Notes: generated by a model not told the origin, from the sequence alone. A stretch of 64,000 bases of DNA from Rhizobium oryzihabitans (GCF_010669145.1 NZ_CP048632.1:124001-188000); one strand, 5' to 3'; positions 8,290-17,248 are shown, counted from the stretch's first letter. Program-made: numbers and translations.

Positions 8290-9834
8290 ATGACATGCAG
8301 CACGAGGAACGGAACATTGCAGGTCGGCATCGACATGGGAACCCTATCGGGCGGGCAGCAGGCCAAGCTCGATATCGAGGAATTGCTTGCGACGCGTTTG
8401 CTGGTGCAGGGCAATTCCGGTTCCGGCAAGTCGCATCTTCTGCGCCGGCTGCTGGAGCAATCGGCGCAATGGGTGCAGCAGGTCATCATCGATCCCGAGG
8501 GCGATTTCGTCACGCTTTCCGATAAGTTCGGCCACGTGGTGGTGGATGGCGAGCGCACCGAGGCGGAACTTGCCGGCATTGCCAACCGCATTCGCCAGCA
8601 CCGCGTTTCCTGCGTGCTGACGCTGGAAGGCCTTGATATCGAGCAGCAGATGCGGGCCGCCGCCGCCTTCCTCAACGGCATGTTCGATGCGGATCGTGAA
8701 TTCTGGTATCCGGTGCTTGTCGTGGTGGATGAGGCGCAGATGTTTGCGCCCTCCGTCGGCGGCGAGGTGACGGAAGATGCCCGCAAGGCGTCTCTCGGCG
8801 CCATGACCAATCTGATGTGCCGTGGCCGTAAACGCGGGCTTGCCGGCGTCATCGCCACGCAGCGCCTTGCCAAGCTTGCCAAGAACGTGGCGGCGGAAGC
8901 CTCCAACTTCCTGATGGGCCGCACCTTTCTCGATATCGACATGGCGCGCGCGGCCGATCTGCTCGGCATGGACCGGCGACAGGCGGAAATGTTCCGCGAT
9001 CTGCAGCGCGGCAATTTCGTGGCGCTCGGCCCGGCGTTGTCGCGCCGCCCGTTGCCGATTGTCATCGGTGCCGTGGAAACCTCGGCGCGCTCGTCCTCGC
9101 CGAAGCTGATGCCGCTGCCGGATGCGCCCCAGGATGTGGAAGACCTGATCTTCACGCCGGACCCGGAAGAGTTCACGCGACCCGCCACGCGCCGCACACC
9201 GCCGGCGCCGCGCCCGACAACCGATATTCTGGCCGAACTCTCCCGTTCCACCCCTGCGGTCGGCGGTCCCTCACCGGAGCAGTCTCCGCGTGCTGGCCAG
9301 CCGGAGCTGACGCCGGAGGAGCGCGAGGAGAAGATCGCCGCTGTGCTGGTCGAAATTCTCGACGATCCGCAATCGGCCTATCGCACCGACGCCGTGCTGT
9401 ACCAGGATTTTCTGGTGCGCGCCCGCATGCGCCGTATTCCCGGCACGCCCATGACGCTTGCGGATTTCCGCCGGCAGGTGGCGATTGCACGCTCAGGCGT
9501 GGATGCGACGATGGCGGCAAGCGAAGGCTGGCAGAAGGCGCTGGAGCTGTCGATGTCGGTTTCCGACGATCTGCAGGGGGTTTTCCTGCTTCTGGTCAAG
9601 GCGGCGCTGGGTGAAGAACCCTGCCCGTCGGATGCCCGTATTGCCCGCGCTTATGGCACCCATTCCGCCCGCCGCGCGCGCCGTCTTCTCGGTTATTTCG
9701 AGGAGAAGGAGCTTGTGGTGGTACATGCCGATTTCTCCGGCAAGCGCATTGTGGCTTTCCCTGATCTCGATGCAAAAACCGCACCCGGCGATGCGGATGC
9801 GGCGGAGGATGACGCGAGGCTGGCGGCGGAGTGA
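8290..9834 (+). CDS. HerA-type (DUF87/DUF853-like) P-loop ATPase
   Basis: A 514-residue cytosolic ATPase of the HerA/FtsK superfamily. Walker A is GNSGSGKS at 41-48. The IIDPEGDF segment near 66-73 is typical of HerA-like proteins. Walker B is PVLVVVDEAQ at 141-150, and a GLAGVIATQRLAKL sensor-like stretch lies near 182-195. After about residue 280 there is a Pro/Arg/Thr-rich linker, then an alpha-helical C-terminal domain of unknown role ending in an acidic Ala/Asp tail. HerA proteins translocate DNA with a NurA nuclease, but no nuclease gene is adjacent here. Rhizobia carry such stand-alone ATPases with no assigned function. Confidence 0.85.
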   Translation: MTCSTRNGTLQVGIDMGTLSGGQQAKLDIEELLATRLLVQGNSGSGKSHLLRRLLEQSAQWVQQVIIDPEGDFVTLSDKFGHVVVDGERTEAELAGIANRIRQHRVSCVLTLEGLDIEQQMRAAAAFLNGMFDADREFWYPVLVVVDEAQMFAPSVGGEVTEDARKASLGAMTNLMCRGRKRGLAGVIATQRLAKLAKNVAAEASNFLMGRTFLDIDMARAADLLGMDRRQAEMFRDLQRGNFVALGPALSRRPLPIVIGAVETSARSSSPKLMPLPDAPQDVEDLIFTPDPEEFTRPATRRTPPAPRPTTDILAELSRSTPAVGGPSPEQSPRAGQPELTPEEREEKIAAVLVEILDDPQSAYRTDAVLYQDFLVRARMRRIPGTPMTLADFRRQVAIARSGVDATMAASEGWQKALELSMSVSDDLQGVFLLLVKAALGEEPCPSDARIARAYGTHSARRARRLLGYFEEKELVVVHADFSGKRIVAFPDLDAKTAPGDADAAEDDARLAAE

Positions 9835-9868
9835 AGTTACGGCAGGTTTGTCTGCGTCGATATACTTA

Positions 9869-9984
9869 CCCGTCATGCCGGACTTGATCCGGCATCCAGC
9901 CACGGCGCGTCTGCGCCGTGAGACGAGTCTCTTGCGATCAAGGACTTGATCGCGCTGGACCCCGGATCAAGTCCGGGGTGACGG
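9869..9984. repeat. RIME1-type rhizobial intergenic mosaic element, copy A
   Basis: An intergenic element bounded by two palindromes. The left one contains TGCCGGACTTGATCCGGCA, the right one CCCCGGATCAAGTCCGGGG, followed by TGACGG. The middle contains CACGGCGCGTCTGCGCCGTG, itself a hairpin. It shares both ends almost base for base with copy B at 15803-15917. It lies between the HerA-like ATPase and terC, and the foldback could also end both transcripts. Confidence 0.8.
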
Positions 9985-9988
9985 CGTG

Positions 9989-10012
9989 TGAGGAGGCGTT
10001 ACCGCCTCCTCA
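9989..10012. terminator. Hairpin between the HerA-like gene and terC
   Basis: Perfect 10-bp stem TGAGGAGGCG (9989-9998) / CGCCTCCTCA (10003-10012) with TTAC loop, 12 bases beyond the terC stop. No clear U-tract; terminator role inferred from position. Confidence 0.5.
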
Positions 10013-10024
10013 TCTTGCTCATCC

Positions 10025-11008
10025 TTATTCGATGGCCTTTGCTTCCTTGCGCGTCGCAATCAGCGAACCGATGATGCCGGTTGCGAGGATGGCGACGGTG
10101 ACGCCGAGCGAGACTGCCGGCGGGATCTTGGCGATGCCGAGCATGTCGGCCACGAAGATTTTCGAACCGACGAAGACCAGAACCGCAGCCAGCGCATATT
10201 TCAGATAAGCGAAGCGGTGGATCAGGGCGGCAAGCGCGAAATAGAGGGCGCGCAGGCCAAGGATCGCGAAGATGTTCGAGGTGTAGACGATAAAGGGATC
10301 GGTGGTGATCGCGAAGATCGCCGGGATCGAATCGACCGCGAAGATAAGGTCGGCGATTTCGACCATGATGAGCGCCAGGAAGAGCGGCGTCACGAAGGTC
10401 TTGAGTTTGCCGGTGGTCGTATCCGTCTCCTTGACGAAGAATTTCTCGCCATGCAGCTTCTCCGTCACCGGCAGGCGGCTGCGCAGGAACTTCAGGATGC
10501 GGTTATTGCCGATATCGGCCTCGTCATGGTCGGACGAGAACAGCATCTTGAGGCCGGTGAAGACGAGGAAGGCCGCGAAGAGATAAAGCACCCAGTGGAA
10601 GTTTTCGACAATGGCGGCGCCACCGGCAATCATGATGCCGCGCAGGATGATGACGCCGAGAATGCCCCAGAGCAGCACGCGGTGCTGATATTGGCGGGGA
10701 ATGGCGAAATAGGAGAAGATCATGGCGATGATGAAGATATTGTCCATCGCCAGGCTTTTTTCGACCACGAAGCCGGTGACATATTCCATCGCCGACTGCT
10801 GGCCGGACTGATACCAGATCCAGCCGCCGAAGGCCAAACCGATGGCGATGTAAAAGCCTGACATCAGCAGGCTTTCACGGATGCCGATTTCCTTGGAATT
10901 CTTGTGCAATACGCCAAGATCGAGCGCCAGGAGGCCAAGGACGAGAGAAATGAAGACCGCCCACATCCATGTGGGGGTACCGAGAAAATCGTTGAGGAGG
11001 AACTCCAT
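10025..11008 (-). CDS. TerC family integral membrane protein
   Basis: Polytopic membrane protein of 327 residues with about nine hydrophobic helices. Family hallmarks are EKSLAMDNIFIIAMIFSYF (about 83-101) and VEIADLIFAVDSIPAIFAITTD, in which conserved acidic residues probably bind metal. TerC/Alx proteins are linked to manganese export or protein metalation in the secretory path and to tellurite resistance. No other ter genes are present, so a metal homeostasis role is more likely than tellurite resistance. The upstream leader can fold (see findings), but I could not identify the manganese riboswitch consensus. Confidence 0.9.
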   Translation of the reverse strand: MEFLLNDFLGTPTWMWAVFISLVLGLLALDLGVLHKNSKEIGIRESLLMSGFYIAIGLAFGGWIWYQSGQQSAMEYVTGFVVEKSLAMDNIFIIAMIFSYFAIPRQYQHRVLLWGILGVIILRGIMIAGGAAIVENFHWVLYLFAAFLVFTGLKMLFSSDHDEADIGNNRILKFLRSRLPVTEKLHGEKFFVKETDTTTGKLKTFVTPLFLALIMVEIADLIFAVDSIPAIFAITTDPFIVYTSNIFAILGLRALYFALAALIHRFAYLKYALAAVLVFVGSKIFVADMLGIAKIPPAVSLGVTVAILATGIIGSLIATRKEAKAIE

Positions 11009-11459
11009 CAGTCAACCTTTAGCCGGACGAGGTTGGCTTTGCGGATGGGGAACGTGTGTCAAGAATATACGTGGGCCCCAACCTAAAGAAACTCGACATC
11101 ACGTGTTGTCCGGTAACACGCCAGAGGGGCCCGAGTTCTGATCACGAGGGAGAGATAGGAGAGCCTTCAGGCTTTTCAAGGGCCGGTTCGAGAAAAAAGC
11201 GGCAGGCTTTGTTTGACAAATTTGTAAAACCTGTTTAGAAGCCGCCCCAACGCCGGGCAGTGATGTCCGGTGTGTTTTGTTGACTGCCCTGCAGTTTAAT
11301 AACTGACGTTCGGCGGTCAATATCACCGACATGTCCCGTGGTTTCTCCATTTGCATGTGAGAAGCCTGTCAGAGGCCCTGAAACGGGCTTCAGAGGAGGG
11401 CGTGTTTCCTTAAACCGGTTTGGTAACAGACCGGCATAACCTTTTGAGAAGGAAATACG
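11009..11459. other. Divergent intergenic region terC / rpsD with long leaders
   Basis: No protein-coding frame is convincing. The minus side carries a terC leader in which CCAACCT (11078-11084) and AGGTTGG (11030-11036) can pair around a 41-base insert. The plus side carries a promoter near 11213-11241 and then about 215 bases of rpsD leader, with hairpins such as GAAGCC/GGGCTTC and CCGGT/ACCGG shortly before the start. Confidence 0.5.
11213..11241 (+). promoter_or_regulatory. Probable rpsD promoter
   Basis: Consensus TTGACA at 11213-11218, followed after 16-17 bases by TTAGAA/TAGAAG (11235-11241). A transcript starting about 11248 would have a leader of roughly 210 bases. The perfect -35 is uncommon in this high-GC genome, which supports the call; the -10 is weaker. 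Confidence 0.5.
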
Positions 11460-12077
11460 ATGAGCAAGCGCGAATCGGCTAAGTATAAAATTGACCGCCG
11501 CATGGGCGAAAACATCTGGGGCCGTCCGAAGTCTCCGGTAAACCGCCGCGAATACGGCCCGGGCCAGCACGGCCAGCGCCGCAAGGGCAAGATGAGCGAC
11601 TTCGGCACGCAGCTGCGCGCCAAGCAGAAGCTCAAGGGCTACTACGGCGAACTGCGCGAAAAGCAGTTCCGCGCCACCTACGACGAAGCAAACCGTCGCA
11701 AGGGCGATACCTCCGAGAACCTGATCGGCCTGCTCGAGTCGCGTCTGGACGCCATCGTCTACCGCGCCAAGTTCGTTCCGACCGTTTTCGCATCGCGTCA
11801 GTTCATCAACCACGGCCACGTCACGGTTAACGGCGTTCGCGTCAACATCGGTTCTTACCGTTGCAAGCCGGGCGACGTTGTTGAAGTTCGCCAGAAGTCC
11901 AAGCAGCTGGTGACGGTTCTCGAAGCTGTTCAGCTCGCAGAACGCGACGTTCCTGATTACATCGAAGTCGATCACAACAAGATGGTTGCGACCTATGCTC
12001 GCATCCCGGCTCTGTCTGACGTTCCGTACCCGGTCGTCATGGAACCGCATCTGGTCGTCGAATTCTACTCGCGTTAA
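11460..12077 (+). CDS. rpsD: 30S ribosomal protein S4
   Basis: Primary 16S rRNA-binding protein that nucleates assembly of the 30S body and contributes to decoding accuracy. It has 205 residues with the standard N-terminal [20 protein letters not shown], the [10 protein letters not shown] region, and an S4 RNA-binding domain at about residues 95-155 ([17 protein letters not shown]). As usual in alphaproteobacteria it is a stand-alone gene rather than part of the alpha operon. Ribosome binding site AGAAGGA lies just upstream. It ends in the strong terminator at 12101-12126. Confidence 0.98.
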   Translation: MSKRESAKYKIDRRMGENIWGRPKSPVNRREYGPGQHGQRRKGKMSDFGTQLRAKQKLKGYYGELREKQFRATYDEANRRKGDTSENLIGLLESRLDAIVYRAKFVPTVFASRQFINHGHVTVNGVRVNIGSYRCKPGDVVEVRQKSKQLVTVLEAVQLAERDVPDYIEVDHNKMVATYARIPALSDVPYPVVMEPHLVVEFYSR

Positions 12078-12100
12078 TCGACGCGTTTCAGTATTGAGAA

Positions 12101-12126
12101 AGCCGCCCCCTCGGGGCGGCTTTTTT
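12101..12126 (+). terminator. Rho-independent terminator of rpsD
   Basis: Perfect 9-bp stem AGCCGCCCC (12101-12109) / GGGGCGGCT (12113-12121) with CTC loop and a run of six T. It is the strongest canonical terminator in this half of the window. Confidence 0.92.
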
Positions 12127-12147
12127 GTTTGCTGGGGAAGGCTTTGC

Positions 12148-13077
12148 ATGCAGGACATTCAGGCGATCGTCGATTCCATTTACGACAGCATGGTGCCGCG
12201 GCTGGGCGAGGGCAAAGTTGCGGACTATATTCCCGAGCTCGCCAAGGTCGATCCGAACCAGTTCGGCATCGCCATCACCACTGTCGATGGAACCACCTAT
12301 ACGGCCGGCAATGCGCTCACGCCGTTTTCGATCCAGAGCATTTCCAAGGTCTTCATGCTGACGCTGGCGCTCGGCAAGGCGGGAGAGACCGTGTGGAACC
12401 GGGTGGGGCGCGAGCCATCCGGGTCTTCCTTCAACTCCATCGTCCAGCTGGAGCATGAGCACGGCATTCCGCGTAATCCCTTCGTGAATGCCGGCGCCAT
12501 CGTGGTGACGGATATCGTTCTTTCCGGCCACCAGCCGCGAGAGGCGATCGGCGAACTCTTGCGTTTCGTGCGTTATCTCGCTGACGATGACACGATCAGC
12601 ATTGACGACACGGTGGCGAAATCCGAGCAGGCGACGGGTTTCCGCAACTTCGCGCTTGCCAATTTCATGCGGTCCTTCGGCAATCTGCATCACCCCGTCG
12701 AATATACGCTGGGCGTTTATTTTCACCAATGTGCGCTGTCCATGACCTGCGCGCAGCTCTCGCGCGCCGGGCTGTTCCTTGCCAATCGCGGCCGCAATCC
12801 GCTGAGCGGCCATACGGTCGTGTCAGACCGGCGGGCGCGGCGCATCAATGCGCTGATGCTGACCTGCGGCCATTATGACGGATCGGGCGATTTCGCCTAT
12901 CATGTCGGCCTGCCCGGCAAGAGTGGTGTGGGTGGCGGCATCATGGCGGTTGCGCCGGGCAAGGCGTCCATTGCCGTCTGGTCGCCGGGTCTCAACAAGG
13001 TGGGCAATTCGGCGCTTGGGTCACATGCGCTGGAAATGCTGGCGACGAAAACCGGCTGGTCGGTATTCGGGGCTTGA
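12148..13077 (+). CDS. glsA: Glutaminase A
   Basis: Hydrolyses L-glutamine to glutamate and ammonia in the cytosol. It is 309 residues long, the usual size of bacterial glutaminase A, with the serine-beta-lactamase-like catalytic S-x-x-K motif in SIQSISKVF (S64, K67) and typical [17 protein letters not shown] and [22 protein letters not shown] blocks. The start at 12148 follows GGGGAAGG; the frame is open further upstream through rpsD but without a start signal. It is separated from rpsD by a strong terminator and from ttcA by a hairpin at 13081. Confidence 0.95.
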   Translation: MQDIQAIVDSIYDSMVPRLGEGKVADYIPELAKVDPNQFGIAITTVDGTTYTAGNALTPFSIQSISKVFMLTLALGKAGETVWNRVGREPSGSSFNSIVQLEHEHGIPRNPFVNAGAIVVTDIVLSGHQPREAIGELLRFVRYLADDDTISIDDTVAKSEQATGFRNFALANFMRSFGNLHHPVEYTLGVYFHQCALSMTCAQLSRAGLFLANRGRNPLSGHTVVSDRRARRINALMLTCGHYDGSGDFAYHVGLPGKSGVGGGIMAVAPGKASIAVWSPGLNKVGNSALGSHALEMLATKTGWSVFGA

Positions 13078-13080
13078 TAT

Positions 13081-13108
13081 TGCAGGCAGATGCGGGCATT
13101 TGCCTGCA
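13081..13108 (+). terminator. Hairpin between glsA and ttcA
   Basis: TGCAGGCA (13081-13088) / TGCCTGCA (13101-13108), with further inner pairing of ATGC and GCAT. It starts 3 bases after the glsA stop codon and has no U-tract. Confidence 0.45.
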
Positions 13109-13139
13109 TTGAGAACGGCAGTCGTGCCGGAGCGAGCTA

Positions 13140-14066
13140 ATGATGAACATTCTCACCAGGATCGATGACATCGCCGATAAGGTCGAGGCAGATCAGGACG
13201 CGCCCGAGGAAAACGGCAGCTCGCATCCTCTGTTCGACAATGCACCACGTTCGGTCTCGTTCAACAAGCTGCGCAAGCGTCTGCTGCGCAATGTGCGTCA
13301 GGCCTTTACCGATTTCGGCATGCTGAACGGCCAAAAACGCTGGCTGGTGGGCCTTTCCGGCGGCAAGGACAGCTATGGGCTGTTGGCGCTGCTGCTCGAT
13401 CTGAAGTGGCGCGGCCTTTTGCCTGTCGAACTCATCGCCTGCAATCTGGATCAGGGCCAGCCGAATTTTCCCAAGCACGTGTTGCCGGAGTATCTGGCGA
13501 AGATCGGCGTGCCCCATCGCATCGAATATCGCGACACCTATTCCGTGGTGAAGGAAAAGGTGCCGTCCGGTGGCACTTACTGTTCGCTCTGTTCGCGGCT
13601 CCGGCGCGGCAATCTCTACCGTATTGCGCGGGAAGAGGGCTGCGACGCGCTGCTGCTTGGCCATCATCGCGAGGATATTCTTGAGACCTTCTTCATGAAT
13701 TTCTTCCATGGCGGCCGGCTGGCCGGCATGCCGGCGAAGCTTTTGAATGATGAGGGTGACCTGATGGTCATGCGCCCGCTTGCCTATTGCGCCGAGGAAG
13801 ATATGGCGAAATTCGCGGCGGCGATGGAGTTCCCGATCATTCCCTGCGACCTCTGTGGCTCGCAGGACGGGCTTCAGCGCAATGCCATGAAGGAGATGCT
13901 GGCCGACATTGAAAGGCGCATGCCGGGCCGCAAGGACGTGATGCTGAGGGCGCTTGCCCACGTCAATCCGTCGCATCTGCTCGATCCGAAGCTTTTTGAT
14001 TTTTCGGCGCTCGCTGTCACCGGGGCGTCACCTGAAGAGCGTACGGAGGCCCGCCCTCCCTTATGA
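13140..14066 (+). CDS. ttcA: tRNA 2-thiocytidine(32) synthetase TtcA
   Basis: Iron-sulfur and ATP dependent enzyme that thiolates cytidine 32 of certain tRNAs. It has 308 residues. The PP-loop SGGKDS is at 73-78. Cysteines for cluster or sulfur chemistry are in CSLC (C148, C151) and CDLCG (C236, C239). [20 protein letters not shown] is strongly typical. Two adjacent ATG codons at 13140 and 13143 are both usable. It needs cysteine desulfurase activity, which the suf region at 45-51 kb could supply. The last bases run close to the following inositol-phosphatase gene (gap 16). Confidence 0.93.
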   Translation: MMNILTRIDDIADKVEADQDAPEENGSSHPLFDNAPRSVSFNKLRKRLLRNVRQAFTDFGMLNGQKRWLVGLSGGKDSYGLLALLLDLKWRGLLPVELIACNLDQGQPNFPKHVLPEYLAKIGVPHRIEYRDTYSVVKEKVPSGGTYCSLCSRLRRGNLYRIAREEGCDALLLGHHREDILETFFMNFFHGGRLAGMPAKLLNDEGDLMVMRPLAYCAEEDMAKFAAAMEFPIIPCDLCGSQDGLQRNAMKEMLADIERRMPGRKDVMLRALAHVNPSHLLDPKLFDFSALAVTGASPEERTEARPPL

Positions 14067-14082
14067 AGAAGTGCACCGCGCG

Positions 14083-14910
14083 ATGACCCTTTCCGATAAA
14101 GATATCGACTTTCTGATTTCCACCGTTGCCGCTGCCGGCCGCCAGGAAATAATGCCCCGCTTCCGCAATCTCGACGCTGGCGCGATCTCCGAAAAGACCT
14201 CCGCCGTCGATCTCGTCACCGAGGCGGATATTCTTACGGAAAAGGCGATAACCGCCGCTCTTCTGCAACGGTTTCCGAAGGCCCATATCGTTGGCGAAGA
14301 GGCCTATGATGCGGATCAATCCGTCATTCCAGCTCTTGCCGATGCGCCTTTCGCCTTCGTGATCGATCCAATCGACGGCACTTTCAACTATGCTTCGGGC
14401 TTTCCCGCTTTCGGCACGCTGCTCGCCGTCACCGTCAAGGGTGAGACGGTCGCGGGCATCATCCACGATCCCGTCATGGGCGATACCATCATCGCGCTGA
14501 AAGGTGAGGGCGCGTTTCTTAACCGCAGGGACGGCTCGCAGGCAAAGCTCAAGGTCGCCGATCCTGTGCCATTGTCCGAAATGGTCGGCATCTTTTCCTG
14601 GGGTCACAGCCATGAAGATCGCCGCCCGGTGATCGCCGCCAATATGGCCAAGATCAAGATGGCGCTTTCAATCAATTGTTCGGCTCATGAATATTGGCTT
14701 GCCTCCGCTGGCAAGCTGCACTTCATCGGCCATGAAAAGCTGATGCCCTGGGATCATCTTGCCGGTGTTCTCATTCATCAGGAAGCGGGCGGCTATACGG
14801 CCCGTTTCGACAATACGCCCTACCGGCCGGGACAGACGACGGGTGGCATCCTGTCGGCGCCCGACAAGGAAAGCTGGAAGATGCTGCGCCGGGAAATCGT
14901 GGCTTTATAG
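14083..14910 (+). CDS. Inositol monophosphatase family protein (first of tandem pair)
   Basis: Mg-dependent phosphomonoesterase of the inositol monophosphatase/SuhB/CysQ superfamily, 275 residues. Metal ligands are visible: GEE at 71-73, DPIDGT at 95-100 and WDHLAG at 223-228. The substrate could be inositol-1-phosphate, histidinol phosphate or another small sugar phosphate; the superfamily does not discriminate by these motifs alone. It sits 16 bases after ttcA and 29 bases before a second family member with the same architecture, suggesting tandem duplication followed by divergence. The upstream part of the frame overlaps ttcA, so 14083 is chosen. Confidence 0.9.
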   Translation: MTLSDKDIDFLISTVAAAGRQEIMPRFRNLDAGAISEKTSAVDLVTEADILTEKAITAALLQRFPKAHIVGEEAYDADQSVIPALADAPFAFVIDPIDGTFNYASGFPAFGTLLAVTVKGETVAGIIHDPVMGDTIIALKGEGAFLNRRDGSQAKLKVADPVPLSEMVGIFSWGHSHEDRRPVIAANMAKIKMALSINCSAHEYWLASAGKLHFIGHEKLMPWDHLAGVLIHQEAGGYTARFDNTPYRPGQTTGGILSAPDKESWKMLRREIVAL

Positions 14911-14939
14911 TTTTACGCTTAGAAGGAAGGATATCGCCC

Positions 14940-15764
14940 ATGGCTATCGAACTCGACATCGCCTCTCTCGCCAATGCGCTTCAGGAGGCGGCGGCAGTGG
15001 AAATCCTGCCGAGGTTCCGTAATCTGGGTGAGGGCGACGTCAGGATAAAGAGCGAGGCGATCGACCTCGTGACCGAGGCCGACGAGGCTGCAGAACGGTT
15101 GATCCGCGCACGCGTGCAGGAAATCATGCCGGACGCTCTGTTCATCGGTGAAGAGGCCGTTGCGGCGGATGCCTCGCTGCTTGGCAAGCTTGCCGATGCG
15201 GATCTTGCCGTGGTGGTCGATCCGATCGACGGCACCTACAACTTCGCCTCAGGCCTGCCGCTGTTTGGCGTGATGATGAGCGTCATCTCCAAGGGCGAGA
15301 CCGTTGCCGGCCTGATTTTCGATCCGATGGGCAATGACTGGGCTATTGCCGAAAAGGGCTCCGGCGCCTGGCTTTGCAGCGCCGATGGTACGCAGACAGA
15401 GATGTCCGTGGTGCCCGCGCCTGAACTTTCGCAGATGGTGGGCATCGCCAATACCGGCTATTTCGACGTGGAGACACGCCGCAAGATCCTCATGAACCTC
15501 GCGGATGTGCGCCTCTTCACCAGCTATCGCTGCGCCGCGCACGAATACCGCCTGTTCTGCGGCGGCCACATGCATTTCCTGATGTATAACAAGCTGATGC
15601 CCTGGGACCATCTGGCCGGCACGCTGCTCTCGCAGGAAGCGGGCGCCTATGCCGCGCGCCTCGACGGCTCGCCCTATCTGCCGCGCCACACGGATGGCGG
15701 CCTGCTGCTGGCGCCAAACCAGGAGACCTGGGAATTGCTGCGCGAGAAGATTTTTACGGTTTGA
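14940..15764 (+). CDS. Inositol monophosphatase family protein (second of tandem pair)
   Basis: Second member of the pair, 274 residues, with GEE at 70-72, DPIDGT at 94-99 and a C-terminal LMPWDHLAGTLLSQEAG block matching the first copy nearly position for position. Overall the two are only moderately similar, so the duplication is old or they were acquired separately. AGAAGGAAGG lies just upstream of the start. Likely reaction is hydrolysis of a small phosphate ester; substrate unknown. Probably co-transcribed with ttcA and its sister gene. It is followed by RIME copy B and a strong terminator. Confidence 0.9.
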   Translation: MAIELDIASLANALQEAAAVEILPRFRNLGEGDVRIKSEAIDLVTEADEAAERLIRARVQEIMPDALFIGEEAVAADASLLGKLADADLAVVVDPIDGTYNFASGLPLFGVMMSVISKGETVAGLIFDPMGNDWAIAEKGSGAWLCSADGTQTEMSVVPAPELSQMVGIANTGYFDVETRRKILMNLADVRLFTSYRCAAHEYRLFCGGHMHFLMYNKLMPWDHLAGTLLSQEAGAYAARLDGSPYLPRHTDGGLLLAPNQETWELLREKIFTV

Positions 15765-15802
15765 GGCGGTGTTGTGTAAGGGGCAGGGCGGAAAGGTTTT
15801 TG

Positions 15803-15917
15803 CCCGTCATGCCGGACTTGATCCGGCATCCAGTAGCCGCGCGTCTGCGTGGCGGAAGACTCTTCTCAGCCCAAAGACTTGGGCTGGCTGGACCCCGGAT
15901 CAAGTCCGGGGTGACGG
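15803..15917. repeat. RIME1-type rhizobial intergenic mosaic element, copy B
   Basis: Same outer palindromes as copy A: TGCCGGACTTGATCCGGCA on the left and CCCCGGATCAAGTCCGGGG plus TGACGG on the right. The centre differs (an AGCCCAAAGACTTGGGCT hairpin), so the ends are conserved while the middle is variable, as described for mosaic elements. Confidence 0.8.
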
Positions 15918-15946
15918 AATGCGTATGACGTGAACCGTCAATCAAT

Positions 15947-15981
15947 AAAAAGGGCGCGGAACCGAGTTCCGCGCCCTTTTT
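15947..15981. terminator. Bidirectional terminator between the IMPase pair and the MFS gene
   Basis: Perfect 16-bp stem from 15947-15962 to 15966-15981 with a CGA loop. The stem core is GGGCGCGGAAC, and the A and T runs at either end give U-tracts in both directions. It serves the convergent genes on either side. Confidence 0.93.
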
Positions 15982-15997
15982 ATTTGTCTACCTGCCC

Positions 15998-17248
15998 CTA
16001 GCGGGTCGGCTTGTTGTGGGCCTGAAACAGCACGCCCTTTTCGCCGATCAGCACGAAGACGAGGCCGATGATGGAGACGACGAAGAAGCCCGCCACCATG
16101 GGCAGCGCCGTGCCGTCGAAGGCCTGGCCGATTGCTGCGCCGATCAGCGAGCCGCCGACCGTTCCCATGAATCCGATGACGGAGGAGGCGGTGCCGGCGA
16201 CGTGGCCGAGCGGCTCCATGGCGAGCGAGTTGAAGTTCGAGCCGATCCAGCCGAACTGGAACATGGCGAGCGCGAAGAACACAATGAAGATCGCAAAGGG
16301 CATCGGTTCCGGACCCATCACCTGCACCAGCAGCCAGATGAAGGTGATGGCGATGAAGCCCAGCAGCGATCCGTGCGACAGCTTGCGCATACCGAACCTG
16401 CCGACCAGCCTTGCATTGATGAAGGACGAGAAGGCCATGAACAAAGCAACGCCCGCAAAGGCCGCCGCAAACCATGCACCGAGCCCGTAGATGCCCTTAT
16501 AGACCTGCTCAGCCGAATTGATGAAGCCGAACAGCGCACCGAAGATAAAGGTGCTGGAGAGCGTGTAACAGAGCGCGATGCGGTTGGTGAGCACGATCTT
16601 GAAGCCGCCAAGCACCGAACGGGCGGTGAAGGGGCGGACATCGTCCGGATGCAGGGTTTCCGGCAGGCGGAAATACATCCAGGCCGTCACCACGGCGGCA
16701 ATTCCCGCCATGAAGGCGAAGATCAGGTGCCAGTTACCGAAAAACAGCACGATCTGGCCGGTGCCGGGCGCGATGACCGGAACGACCATGAACACCATCA
16801 TGATCAACGACATGACTTCCGCCATCTGGCGGCCGCCATAGATGTCACGCACGATCGAGATGGTGATGACGCGTGTCGCCGCCGAGCCGATGCCCTGAAT
16901 GAAACGCAGGATCAGCAGGCCGGAGAATGACGGTACGAAGACTACGGCGAGGGCTGAAACGATATAGATCGCAAGTCCGACGAGCATCGGCTTCCGGCGT
17001 CCGAAACGGTCCGAGATCGGACCGTACAGAAGCTGTGCGACGCCGAAGCCGAGAAGATAGGTGGAAATGACATATTGGCGGTGGTTTTCATTCACGACGC
17101 CAAGCGATGCGCCGATTTCCTGAAGACCGGGCAGCATGATGTCGATGGCGAGCGCGTTCAGCGCCATCAGCATCGCGGCCAGCGCAATGAATTCCGTGCG
17201 CCCCATCGAGCCTGCGCGCGAAGCGGTGGATTGTGAAAGTTCTGTCAC
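15998..17248 (-). CDS. MFS multidrug efflux transporter, Bcr/CflA type
   Basis: Proton-driven inner-membrane drug exporter with about 12 transmembrane helices and 416 residues from the chosen start. The Bcr/CflA pattern is visible in IDIMLPGLQEIGASLGV, in the loop motif GPISDRFGRRKPMLVG after helix 2, and in GIGSAATRVITISIVRDIYGG. The GTG at 17248 has GGGG seven bases upstream and is preferred; an ATG at 17284 is an alternative with a poorer site. It is convergent with the IMPase genes and upstream of the glutaredoxin stop. Substrates unknown; some family members export amino acids or cysteine. Confidence 0.88.
   Translation of the reverse strand: MTELSQSTASRAGSMGRTEFIALAAMLMALNALAIDIMLPGLQEIGASLGVVNENHRQYVISTYLLGFGVAQLLYGPISDRFGRRKPMLVGLAIYIVSALAVVFVPSFSGLLILRFIQGIGSAATRVITISIVRDIYGGRQMAEVMSLIMMVFMVVPVIAPGTGQIVLFFGNWHLIFAFMAGIAAVVTAWMYFRLPETLHPDDVRPFTARSVLGGFKIVLTNRIALCYTLSSTFIFGALFGFINSAEQVYKGIYGLGAWFAAAFAGVALFMAFSSFINARLVGRFGMRKLSHGSLLGFIAITFIWLLVQVMGPEPMPFAIFIVFFALAMFQFGWIGSNFNSLAMEPLGHVAGTASSVIGFMGTVGGSLIGAAIGQAFDGTALPMVAGFFVVSIIGLVFVLIGEKGVLFQAHNKPTR

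Noticed and set aside
10025..11008. Tellurite resistance operon
   Set aside because: Only a TerC-family gene is present, with no other ter genes; a general metal-related role is more likely.
11009..11140. Manganese (yybP-ykoY) riboswitch upstream of terC
   Set aside because: The leader folds, but I could not find the conserved GGGGAGUA-type core, so the riboswitch name is not justified.
12900..14082. suhB-type (mmgR) small RNA near the inositol monophosphatase genes
   Set aside because: No CCTCCTCCC anti-Shine-Dalgarno loop or terminator hairpin was found upstream of these genes.
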